This document shows, one piece after another, positions 37,682-45,866 of a stretch of DNA of 64,000 nucleotides. The stretch covers positions 1 through 64,000 of the forward strand of contig CAYFMT010000014.1 in the NCBI GenBank assembly GCA_964344305.1. Direction: 5' to 3'. Source of the stretch: JABMOV01 sp964344305 (GTDB taxonomy: Bacteria; Fidelibacterota; Marinisomatia; Marinisomatales; JABMOV01). The stretch's first letter is position 1, and each line of letters opens with the position of its first letter. The position numbers were made by a program, and so were the translations under genes. Under the pieces are notes generated by a model, which searched no databases, was not told the origin of the DNA, and saw nothing but the letters and a program-made list of their open reading frames with translations.

Positions 37682-39444
37682 AAAAAGCTGTTTTTTACAG
37701 TATACTATTTTCCTTTGTTGTTATCTTCTTTGCCGTGGTTGAAATTGGTCTCAGGATTGCAGGAATCGGATTGGATTTTTCGCTGGTTGTACCTCACCCG
37801 GAAAAGCCGGATTTCATCATGTCCAATCCCAACCTTGCCGGAAAATATTTCAATGATCCGGAGCTCAGTGAATTTGGTTATGAAAATGTCGTTCTAAAGA
37901 ACAAGGTGCCTGGTACATTTCGCATTGTGGCATTGGGCGCCTCCACCACCGCTGGATTCCCCTATTTTTACAATGCAAGTTTTCCTGCAATGGTCAAACA
38001 ACAGTTGCAGGACCGATTCCCGGAACAACGTATTGAACTGGTAAATCTTGGTATGTCCGCGATTTCTACCATGTGTATAAGGGACATGAGTCATGAGTTA
38101 TCCAGGTTTGATCCCGACGCTGTTGTTATTTATTGTGGGCATAATGAGTTTTATGGTGTGATGGGTGCCAATTGGGGTGTGAAAGCACTCAATCAGACCT
38201 GGCTGAAGCAACTGGTACTTTCACTTCGGAAGTTCAGGTTGTATCAATTGATTTCGTTAGTGATGGCTCAAACTGGAGATAGTAATATATCATCATCAAC
38301 CCTCATGGAACGACTTTCCAGGGATAAACCATTTTCGATGGATGATCCCAGAAGAGAGCGTACATTTGCACAGTTTAGCACCAATCTCAGCCGTATTGTA
38401 AAATCCGCAAGAAAATCTGCTCCTGTCTATCTCTGTACTGTTACGTCCAATGAAAAGGATCAGGAACCTTTCTCCGCCCCTTCGACAGCATATGTCAAAG
38501 GGTTAGGTTTTCTTGAATCCGGCTCCCTGGATTCAGGAAGGGTTTATCTGACAATAGCGAAAGATGAAGATGAGTTCCCCTTCAGGGCACCTGATAGGAT
38601 AAATGAACTCATTAAAACAATCGCACATAATGAACAGGTGACACTGGTTGATATTGATTCCCTTTTCCGGGCGCAATCGGAGGATCATCTCCCTGGGAAA
38701 AACCTGTTTCTGGAACATGTGCATCCAAACCTGTACGGTAACAAAATCATTTCTGAGGAAATAGCGGCAAAAATTGTTGAAAAGCAATTCAAGGATCATG
38801 ATAGCAACGGGTACACTTCCAGTTGGAGTTACTTGCAATACATAACACAACTGGATACGGTGGCTGCTCACATGCAATTATCCATCCTCATGGATAACCC
38901 ACCATTTACAAACACGCCCGGAATTGGACTTTCCAGCATTCAACCAGCGAATAAAATTGAATACATTGCCAGGCAAATGCTCTCACAAAAATTGAATTAC
39001 TATACGGCTCATATGGCCATGGCATCCTATTACCGTGAAATGGGATTAATTCAGGATGAAATCCATGAATACGCTGCCATTGTGGAAGCATTCTATTTTG
39101 AGCCTGTCGTGCATAAGACCTATATATATGCATGCATACAGGCACAACAATTTGATGTAGCTGAAATGGCTGTCCATCGCTTGCTCAAGATTTATTCAAA
39201 TAATCCATATGGGAATAAGTGGGCAGGCATCCTTGCCGTAAACAGACAGGATAGTCGTGCTGCTCTGCCTTATCTCATGCGCGCAAAACAATTAAGGGAT
39301 GATAATCAGGTAAGATATAATTTGAGTGGTGCCTGGATCCAGCTGAATGATTTTACACGTGCACGAGCAGAACTGGATACCATCCTCATGCGGGATCCTC
39401 ATCATGAAAATGCCCGTTCACTTCTCGTGCGTCTCCCCAATTAA
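37678..39444 (+). CDS. Membrane-anchored SGNH/GDSL hydrolase with TPR tail (copy 2)
   Basis: 588 residues with the same plan as its upstream neighbour: membrane anchor (about 5-25), SGNH block I LGASTTAGFPY (about 86), block II NLGMSAIST (about 122), block III CGHNEFYG (about 151), block V EHVHPNLYG (about 344), and C-terminal TPR-like repeats. The catalytic Ser, Asn and His are all present. It starts inside the stop codon of the first copy, so the pair arose by tandem duplication and is co-translated. It converges with the DUF5989-SxtJ-carbamoyltransferase cassette, with which such hydrolases are often associated in envelope polysaccharide loci. Confidence 0.88.
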   Translation: MKKAVFYSILFSFVVIFFAVVEIGLRIAGIGLDFSLVVPHPEKPDFIMSNPNLAGKYFNDPELSEFGYENVVLKNKVPGTFRIVALGASTTAGFPYFYNASFPAMVKQQLQDRFPEQRIELVNLGMSAISTMCIRDMSHELSRFDPDAVVIYCGHNEFYGVMGANWGVKALNQTWLKQLVLSLRKFRLYQLISLVMAQTGDSNISSSTLMERLSRDKPFSMDDPRRERTFAQFSTNLSRIVKSARKSAPVYLCTVTSNEKDQEPFSAPSTAYVKGLGFLESGSLDSGRVYLTIAKDEDEFPFRAPDRINELIKTIAHNEQVTLVDIDSLFRAQSEDHLPGKNLFLEHVHPNLYGNKIISEEIAAKIVEKQFKDHDSNGYTSSWSYLQYITQLDTVAAHMQLSILMDNPPFTNTPGIGLSSIQPANKIEYIARQMLSQKLNYYTAHMAMASYYREMGLIQDEIHEYAAIVEAFYFEPVVHKTYIYACIQAQQFDVAEMAVHRLLKIYSNNPYGNKWAGILAVNRQDSRAALPYLMRAKQLRDDNQVRYNLSGAWIQLNDFTRARAELDTILMRDPHHENARSLLVRLPN

Positions 39445-39466
39445 CACGTCTTAGCCAAACATCCCT

Positions 39467-39625
39467 CTAGAAAACAGTATAGATGAAGGGTGCCAGGGCG
39501 GACCCCTCAGCAAACACAGCTATGATCCCCAGGAGCAAGAGAATGATGACAATGGGTGCGAGCCACCATTTTTTTCGGATCTTCATAAAAAGCCAGAACT
39601 CTTTCAGGATCGATAATTTGCTCAT
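39467..39625 (-). CDS. DUF5989-family single-pass membrane peptide
   Basis: 52 residues. The product starts MSKLSILKEFWLFMKIRKKW, has one hydrophobic helix (about 23-38) and ends in EGSALAPFIYTVF, which matches the DUF5989 pattern. Its ATG follows the SxtJ-like stop with no gap (TAAATG). The order carbamoyltransferase, SxtJ, DUF5989 is a recurrent cassette, supporting reality of this short gene. The molecular role is unknown. Confidence 0.85.
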   Translation of the reverse strand: MSKLSILKEFWLFMKIRKKWWLAPIVIILLLLGIIAVFAEGSALAPFIYTVF

Positions 39626-40015
39626 TTAAAACATCCTTTCCATGTTCGATGGGTGATCTTTTTTAATCCAGAATGAATCAGAATTGGTTGAAGGAACCTT
39701 TTTCACTATCCGTTTCACGAGTCCGATAGGAGTCAGGACAAAATAGAATACAATGGCCAACAATATGTGTATAATGATAAATCCGATGATTCTGACAATG
39801 ACCATCCACGGATAGTAAATCAGTTTTAGCGGCCACTGGAAAAACAGCGCGCTCAGAATGATGAGGATGGACAGTGTTGCGATTCCATGAATTTCGGTGT
39901 GATGCCGTAGGACTGAATAGACTCCGTATGCAAACACAATCCCGGCAAGGATAAGCCCAAATGACTGGATGGCTTTACGGCTTTTATCAAATTGTACATG
40001 ATCAATCCAGGGCAT
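39626..40015 (-). CDS. SxtJ-family membrane protein
   Basis: 129 residues with about three hydrophobic segments, starting MPWIDHVQFDKSRKAIQSFG and ending near the DUF5989 start. It fits the SxtJ family found beside NodU/CmcH-type carbamoyltransferases. The ATG at 40015 lies behind GGAG and overlaps the carbamoyltransferase end by 14 nt; the frame extends to a TTG at 40084 but inside the upstream gene. Probably a membrane partner of the carbamoyltransferase; biochemical function is not established. Confidence 0.8.
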   Translation of the reverse strand: MPWIDHVQFDKSRKAIQSFGLILAGIVFAYGVYSVLRHHTEIHGIATLSILIILSALFFQWPLKLIYYPWMVIVRIIGFIIIHILLAIVFYFVLTPIGLVKRIVKKVPSTNSDSFWIKKDHPSNMERMF

Positions 40016-41816
40016 AGGTCTGTCTCCAATTAATGGTATCAATCCATTCAGGTTGTTCTTTTTTATCCAGGAGAAAGTCTCCAAGGATGAGGTAATCCAT
40101 TTCCGTTCTCATAAAGCATTTGTAGGCATCCCCAGGGGATTCAACAATGGGTTCACCCCGAACATTGAAGGATGTGTTTACAATGACAGGGCAACCTGTT
40201 CTCTTCTTGAATGCAGAAATGAGTGCATGGTATTTAGGATTTGATTCCTTAGATACGGACTGAATTCTTGCTGAAAAATCTACGTGGGTCACGGCAGGGA
40301 TAGACGACCGTTTCTCGTTTAGTTTATCCAAACCTGTTTTTTGGGAATGAAAATCACCCAATTGATGTTTTTTCAATACATCCGCCACCAGAAGCATGTA
40401 CGGACTTGGTCGGTCAATATCAAACCAGTCAGAAATATCCTCCTCCATCACAGATGGTGCAAAGGGACGGAATGATTCCCTGTATTTAATTTTCAGGTTC
40501 ATGGTTCTCTGCATTTTTTCGGATCGGGCATCGCCAAGAATGCTACGGTTTCCCAGGGCTCTTGGACCAAATTCCATGCGTCCCTGGTACCATCCGAGTA
40601 CCTTCCCGTTTTCAATGATTTCTGCACCGGTGTCGGAGGCGTTTTCTATTGATGTATGCGGGATATTATGTGTCGTTAGAAATGATTCAATCGATTCCAT
40701 TGAATATTCCTCACCGAGATAGGATCCATGCTGATTATCAGGATACACGGTAGATCTTTCATTATTCAAATAGCCATGATAAGCCATGAGGGCTGCCCCC
40801 AGCGCTCCTCCTGCATCACCTGCAGCAGGCTGGATCCATATACTATCAAACTGCCCACTTCGGAGGATTTTTCCATTGCTCACGCAATTCAATGCCACAC
40901 CTCCGGCCATGCAAAGATGTTTCTTCCCGGTGGTTTTTTGGATATGTCTCACCGTTTTCATCATCACATCTTCTGTTACTTCTTGGACAGACCGAGCCAG
41001 ATCCATATCCATCTGGGTAATGGACGATTCCGGTTTCCGAGGTGGTCGATCAAACAGAGTATGCATTTTTGATCCGGTCATTGTCAAGCCAGTCTCATAA
41101 TTAAAGTAATCCATGTTCAACTGATAGGAACCATCATCTTTTACTTCAATGAGGTTATCCAGAATTACCTGAACGTATTTTGGTTCTCCGTAGGGAGCAA
41201 GTCCCATAACTTTGTACTCACCTGAATTGACTCGAAATCCAGTCAAATAGGTGAAGGCAGAATAAAGAAGCCCAAGTGAATGAGGGAAATGCTGTTCTGC
41301 CAGAATTTTAACGGAATTTCCTTCCCCTACACCCCAGCTTGTAGTGGCCCATTCCCCTACACCATCCATGGTAAGAAATGCAGCGTCTTCAAAGGGGGAA
41401 GGGAAAAATGCAGATGCAGCATGGCTTTCATGATGCTCCGGGTACAAAATCGTGCCTGTAAAACCCAATTCTTTTTTTATAGAATCACCAATCCACAGTT
41501 TTTCCTTAAGCCATACAGGCATTGCTTTCCAGAATGACAGGATACCTTTTGGGGCATGATTCAAATACGTTTCAAGCAGGCGCTCGAATTTTAAAAATGG
41601 CTTGTCATAGAAAGCTACCGTGTGAATATCATTTATGGTAAGACCTGAAGATCTCAGGCAGGATTCTACAGCATGAGTTGGGAAACCAGCGTCATGTTTT
41701 TTCCTGGTAAACCGTTCTTCCTGTGCTGCTGCTACAATCCGGCCGTCCTGCACAATGCAGGCAGCGGAATCATGATAATAGGCTGAGAGCCCAAGGACAT
41801 TTATACTGTCTGTCAA
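40002..41816 (-). CDS. NodU/CmcH-family carbamoyltransferase
   Basis: 604 residues. The N-terminal Kae1/YrdC-like half has metal/ATP motifs GLSAYYHDSAACIV, HHESHAASAFFPSPF and CMAGGVALNCVSNGK. The C-terminal carbamoyltransferase domain (about 395-575) contains the phosphate-binding stretch GRMEFGPRALGNRSILGDAR and NTSFNVRGEPIV. It transfers a carbamoyl group from carbamoyl phosphate to a hydroxyl of a sugar or secondary metabolite via a carbamoyl-adenylate. With SxtJ, DUF5989 and two SGNH hydrolases nearby it probably decorates an envelope glycan. It begins 95 nt downstream of the trmB stop. Confidence 0.94.
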   Translation of the reverse strand: MTDSINVLGLSAYYHDSAACIVQDGRIVAAAQEERFTRKKHDAGFPTHAVESCLRSSGLTINDIHTVAFYDKPFLKFERLLETYLNHAPKGILSFWKAMPVWLKEKLWIGDSIKKELGFTGTILYPEHHESHAASAFFPSPFEDAAFLTMDGVGEWATTSWGVGEGNSVKILAEQHFPHSLGLLYSAFTYLTGFRVNSGEYKVMGLAPYGEPKYVQVILDNLIEVKDDGSYQLNMDYFNYETGLTMTGSKMHTLFDRPPRKPESSITQMDMDLARSVQEVTEDVMMKTVRHIQKTTGKKHLCMAGGVALNCVSNGKILRSGQFDSIWIQPAAGDAGGALGAALMAYHGYLNNERSTVYPDNQHGSYLGEEYSMESIESFLTTHNIPHTSIENASDTGAEIIENGKVLGWYQGRMEFGPRALGNRSILGDARSEKMQRTMNLKIKYRESFRPFAPSVMEEDISDWFDIDRPSPYMLLVADVLKKHQLGDFHSQKTGLDKLNEKRSSIPAVTHVDFSARIQSVSKESNPKYHALISAFKKRTGCPVIVNTSFNVRGEPIVESPGDAYKCFMRTEMDYLILGDFLLDKKEQPEWIDTINWRQTYALD

Positions 41817-41910
41817 ACCGGTTTCAAAGGATTAGCGATTGAAAAATCAACAGGAAATATAGTGAGCTGAAATGACTATCCGCTATGAAATCACCAGATG
41901 AGTTGTCTAA

Positions 41911-42735
41911 TCAGATCTGAAGTTTATCTCTGAGCAATTGATCCAGTTCCAGTTCAGGCTTTCTCAATATTCGTTGAACGATAGGATTTGGATCGAAGGA
42001 AAGACGTGGACCTGCAAGGGTAATATCCAGAATAATGTGGTTCATGGCTATTTCAGTAATGGCCTGGTTCTGGGTCCAGATTGATCGACTGTCTTCCGTT
42101 TCTATGGCACTTCCCATGACGGTAATGACCTGATCAGCCACAAGAATAACTTTTGGATTCCACACCGATTCCAGTTCAGCCTGTTTTAGTCCATAACTCA
42201 CGGTTTCACCAAATTCATAGGGCAACTCACAGAATGAAAACAGGGTAATCTCCACTCCCCTTTTTTCTGCTTCTTCCAGCTCTGATTCAAGGTAAGCGAT
42301 TTCACTTGCCCAGGCGCTCAGGAAAACTTTGCTCTGGGCATTTACAATCACTTCTCTCATTTTCAGGATCAAGTTCCTGTACCCATGAATATGCCAGAAA
42401 TCAAATGCTTCATCATCCGTATTCAGATCATCGAAGGCATTTGTCAGTCCCTGGATTCTATCAGAATGCAGGTGGCCGAAGTGCTCGATAAGGGATGAAG
42501 GTGACAGGGGAACATACCTTTTGGGGTTTTCACCTATGGAGTTGATTATACCGGATGTTTCCAGACGTGATAACACCGAATAGATCGCTGAACGTGGGAT
42601 ACCCGATTGATGACTGATTTCATACCCGGTGCTTGGTGATTTTTTTACCAGGGATACATAGGCTTTACTTCCATTTGATGATAAACCAAATTCCTGAAGT
42701 AATGCCAGAATGGATTGCTCTGTGCTGGAATTCAT
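41911..42735 (-). CDS. TrmB-family sugar-responsive transcriptional regulator
   Basis: 274 residues. The N-terminal TrmB winged helix (about 5-75; LLQEFGLSSNGSKAYVSLVK ... SGIPRSAIYSVLSRLETSGII) recognises DNA. The C-terminal PLD-like sensor region (about 108-255) includes ILKMREVIVNAQSKVFLSAW and VTLFSF-like strands. In Thermococcales TrmB controls maltose/maltodextrin genes by binding palindromes near the transcription start. Here the gene is divergent from a TonB receptor operon with an operator between them and four operators nearby, so it is the obvious candidate regulator and probably autoregulated. The binding assignment is inference. The length resembles TrmBL-type proteins rather than full TrmB. 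Confidence 0.9.
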   Translation of the reverse strand: MNSSTEQSILALLQEFGLSSNGSKAYVSLVKKSPSTGYEISHQSGIPRSAIYSVLSRLETSGIINSIGENPKRYVPLSPSSLIEHFGHLHSDRIQGLTNAFDDLNTDDEAFDFWHIHGYRNLILKMREVIVNAQSKVFLSAWASEIAYLESELEEAEKRGVEITLFSFCELPYEFGETVSYGLKQAELESVWNPKVILVADQVITVMGSAIETEDSRSIWTQNQAITEIAMNHIILDITLAGPRLSFDPNPIVQRILRKPELELDQLLRDKLQI

Positions 42736-42760
42736 GCCTTACTTTCCCTTTATTTTTCTC

Positions 42761-42789
42761 TTGGGTTATCCAAGGATAAATCTTAATAT
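42761..42789 (+). promoter_or_regulatory. Sigma70-like promoter of module B
   Basis: TTGGGT (42761-42766) and TAATAT (42784-42789) are spaced by 17 nt; the -10 ends 7 nt before the operator. It has the same geometry as, and extended similarity to, the amylase promoter at 21127-21155, indicating duplication of a whole regulatory segment. Confidence 0.72.
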
Positions 42790-42796
42790 TTCATAC

Positions 42797-42820
42797 TAGT
42801 AACTCACCATTGAGTTACTA
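42797..42820. promoter_or_regulatory. Palindromic operator 3 (trmB / TonB receptor intergenic)
   Basis: A perfect 10-bp inverted repeat: TAGTAACTCA, CCAT spacer, TGAGTTACTA. It lies 62 nt upstream of the trmB start and between trmB and the module B receptor, so it can serve both directions. Confidence 0.85.
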
Positions 42821-42847
42821 AAGTTAATCATTAATATTATTACTGTC

Positions 42848-42883
42848 ATGCAAAAAAATAATTCCTGTTTTCATGCTGTATGA
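42848..42883 (+). other. 11-codon upstream ORF in the module B leader
   Basis: An ATG at 42848 lies 27 nt past operator 3, the same distance as the amylase ATG past operator 1, and opens an 11-codon frame (MQKNNSCFHAV). The receptor gene itself starts 100 nt downstream of its stop. It may be a relic of the duplicated amylase leader or a regulatory leader peptide. Confidence 0.35.
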
Positions 42884-42983
42884 ACACTCTGAGCGCGACC
42901 ACAAACAATCAGGGCAGGAATGTTGACAGTTTGATTCTCAATCAACTCTACAATTACTTGAAAGTCTTAATACGGATTACAGT

Positions 42984-45866
42984 ATGAAACGACTCACAGG
43001 AAAAATATCCATTCTTTTATTTTCCCTCATGACCATGGCAGTTGCAGGTACTACCGGAAAAATCGCCGGACGTGCCATTGACAGCCAGACCGGGGATCCA
43101 CTCATTGGATGCAACATCCTTATCGAAGGGACCAGCATGGGCGCTGCTACTGACTTCGAAGGAAATTATTACATCATCAATGTTCCACCGGGAAATGTCA
43201 CCGTTCGTGCCATGATGATTGGTTATTCCACCATCAGAATGACTGATGTGGAGGTGGCTGTAGATCTCACATCACAGGTTGATTTCGACATGTCAACAGA
43301 AGCCATCGAAGGTCAGGAAGTGACGGTGGTTGCTGAGAAAAAACTCATCAACAAGGATTTAACTGCATCCACTGCTGTCATCAGTGCAGACGATTTTGAT
43401 GTGTTGCCCGTGACTGAGATATCAGAAGCTCTGGAAATGCAGGCTGGTTATGTAGATGGACATCTAAGAGGTGGAAGATCCGGTGAGGTTGCGTACTGGA
43501 TCGATGGTGTTCCCGTGACAGATGTCTATGACGGCGGAACTGTTGTAGATATCAATAAAAATGCCGTGGAGGAAATGCAGCTCATCTCCGGAGCTTTCAA
43601 CGCTGAGTATGGACAGGCCATGAGCGGTATTGTGAATATCGTTACAAAAGACGGGTCAAATGAATTTGGCGGGAATATCTCCATGTACAGCGGAGATTTT
43701 GTTTCACAACACAACAACATCTTTCTCAACATTGATGATATCAACATGTTATCCACGCGGAACATCGAGGGAAACATTGAGGGGAGTATCATCCCTGATA
43801 AGCTTTTCTACTATATCAATGGACGATACATTCATTATAAAGGAATCTATGAGGGACAGCGTCGATATAAGCCTCATTCACTTGTGGCAATTTCCCAGAA
43901 TCCTGAGGATAACAGCTATGTTTCCTATATCATTGGATCAGATGACTTCATTGATTCCTTGATCGTAGTAGAAGTGCTCGGTACCGATGCAGGGAATGCA
44001 CAGATGTTTGATTCCACTTATACCAAACTTAAAAACGCCCATACTGATCCAGTAGGCGACAACGAATACGTAGCCATGGACTGGAACGAGAAGGTTTACG
44101 GTCAATTAAAACTTGTTTATAAGTTTTCTCCGTTTTCAAAGATCAAGTATACCATCATCAACGATAATGTGGATTATCAGGAGTATGACCGAGCCTACAA
44201 ATACAACCCGGACGGTATCTTGACTCGACATCGAAAAGGGCTCACTCAATTACTTCAATACCACCATTCACTTGGGTCTGCAACATTCTTTACCCTTGGG
44301 TTGACGCGGTTTAACAAAACCTATTCCCATGCCACTTATGATAATGATAACCGACACCTCTATGTTCATTCAGCCCTTAATGTAAACCAGCCGTGGAGCT
44401 TTAATACATTTGGAACTAATAATGAGGTGTTTAACCGAACAACCATTACCCAGACTATCAAGTTTGATATAACCAGCCAGGTGAACAAGTCCAACATGGT
44501 GAAAGCCGGGATCGAATTCAGAAATCATGACTTGGATTATTCCAGCATAAATCTTCAACCCACTACTGCAAAGATTGCCATTGACCCCCTCTTTGATGGT
44601 GGTTTACTGGGAGAAGTCCTTGAAATGCCTGATTCCACCATCCATTCCAGCTCATACCAGTTTAATCCAACTGAATTCAGTTTCTATATACAGGATAAAC
44701 TGGAGCTGGATGAACTCATTATTAATATGGGATTCCGGTATGATTATTTTGATCCAAAAGGACGAATTCTCAGTGATCCCACAGACCCATCTGTCTACAA
44801 TCCAATTCGACCTGAAAACCGGTATGAGGATGTAAATGAAAATGGGATTCAGGATCCTGGTGAACCGGTGGTTACTCTGGACGATCGTCTCTCCTACTGG
44901 TACAAAGGAACATCCTCAAAATCCAAAATAAGCCCCAGGCTTGGCGTATCCTTTCCATTTACCAACACAGGCGTCATCCATTTTTCTTACGGACATTTTT
45001 TCCAGATACCACGTTTTGAATATCTCTACCAGAACCCCGATTTTGATCTTGGACAGGGAACCGGGAACGTTGGTGTGATCGGGAATGCAGACCTGAGACC
45101 GGAAAAGACTGTCAGTGGCGAGCTGGGTCTCCAACAGCAAATCGGAAATGATTTTTCCCTGGACATTACCGGCTATTTCAGGGATATCCGTGATCTTACA
45201 GGCACACGTGCAGACCAGATTACCATGTTCGGAGGTGCCTCCTCATACAGTAAGCTTGTGAATTCAGACTTTGCCTACATCCGAGGTGTGGTGTTATCCC
45301 TTTCCATGCGCCCAGTGAATGGGATCAGCGGAAATATAGATTACACGTACCAGATAGCCAAGGGCAGTGCATCGGATCCGAACCAGGCACAGGAAGCCAT
45401 TGCCGGTGGAAACCTGCCTGAGGTTCAGTTGATTCCATTGAACTGGGATCAGACCCATACCGTGAACGGATCCATATCCTATTCCACAAAATCCTACGGT
45501 GCCAGTGCCATTGGACGGTTCGGAAGTGGGTTGCCTTACACCCCGGAATCGGTAGAGGATATTTCCTCCCTGGTTCAGAATTCAGGTAGAAAACCCATTA
45601 CATGGAATGTGGACTTTCGATCTTATTACACGCCACGAGTACTGCCTGGACTCACCGTGTTCCTTCGTGTATTCAATCTCTTTGATCATCTTAACCATAA
45701 TACTGTTTACGATGATTCCGGTGTTGCAGATGAAACCATTGATATTCTCCGTGCGAATAACACCAACCCAACAGAGGTCATCAATACCATCGACGAATGG
45801 TTTTTGAACGCCACACATTTTTCTAATCCAAGACGTGTTGAAATAGGAGCTTCCTATGCGTTTTAG
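42984..45866 (+). CDS. TonB-dependent receptor with carboxypeptidase-regulatory-like domain (module B)
   Basis: 960 residues; paralogue of the receptor at 24351. It has a signal peptide (about 1-22), CarboxypepD_reg-like domain (about 24-105; GKIAGRAIDSQTGDPLIGCN), plug (about 118-225; HLRGGRSGEVAYWIDGVPV and FNAEYGQAMSGIVNIVTKDG) and a C-terminal barrel ending ...VEIGASYAF. There is no SusD partner. The next gene overlaps by 11 nt. The 248-nt leader carries a promoter, operator 3 and a short upstream ORF. It probably imports a glucan-derived ligand; the different extracellular loops from the module A receptor may mean a different chain length or linkage. Confidence 0.95.
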   Translation: MKRLTGKISILLFSLMTMAVAGTTGKIAGRAIDSQTGDPLIGCNILIEGTSMGAATDFEGNYYIINVPPGNVTVRAMMIGYSTIRMTDVEVAVDLTSQVDFDMSTEAIEGQEVTVVAEKKLINKDLTASTAVISADDFDVLPVTEISEALEMQAGYVDGHLRGGRSGEVAYWIDGVPVTDVYDGGTVVDINKNAVEEMQLISGAFNAEYGQAMSGIVNIVTKDGSNEFGGNISMYSGDFVSQHNNIFLNIDDINMLSTRNIEGNIEGSIIPDKLFYYINGRYIHYKGIYEGQRRYKPHSLVAISQNPEDNSYVSYIIGSDDFIDSLIVVEVLGTDAGNAQMFDSTYTKLKNAHTDPVGDNEYVAMDWNEKVYGQLKLVYKFSPFSKIKYTIINDNVDYQEYDRAYKYNPDGILTRHRKGLTQLLQYHHSLGSATFFTLGLTRFNKTYSHATYDNDNRHLYVHSALNVNQPWSFNTFGTNNEVFNRTTITQTIKFDITSQVNKSNMVKAGIEFRNHDLDYSSINLQPTTAKIAIDPLFDGGLLGEVLEMPDSTIHSSSYQFNPTEFSFYIQDKLELDELIINMGFRYDYFDPKGRILSDPTDPSVYNPIRPENRYEDVNENGIQDPGEPVVTLDDRLSYWYKGTSSKSKISPRLGVSFPFTNTGVIHFSYGHFFQIPRFEYLYQNPDFDLGQGTGNVGVIGNADLRPEKTVSGELGLQQQIGNDFSLDITGYFRDIRDLTGTRADQITMFGGASSYSKLVNSDFAYIRGVVLSLSMRPVNGISGNIDYTYQIAKGSASDPNQAQEAIAGGNLPEVQLIPLNWDQTHTVNGSISYSTKSYGASAIGRFGSGLPYTPESVEDISSLVQNSGRKPITWNVDFRSYYTPRVLPGLTVFLRVFNLFDHLNHNTVYDDSGVADETIDILRANNTNPTEVINTIDEWFLNATHFSNPRRVEIGASYAF

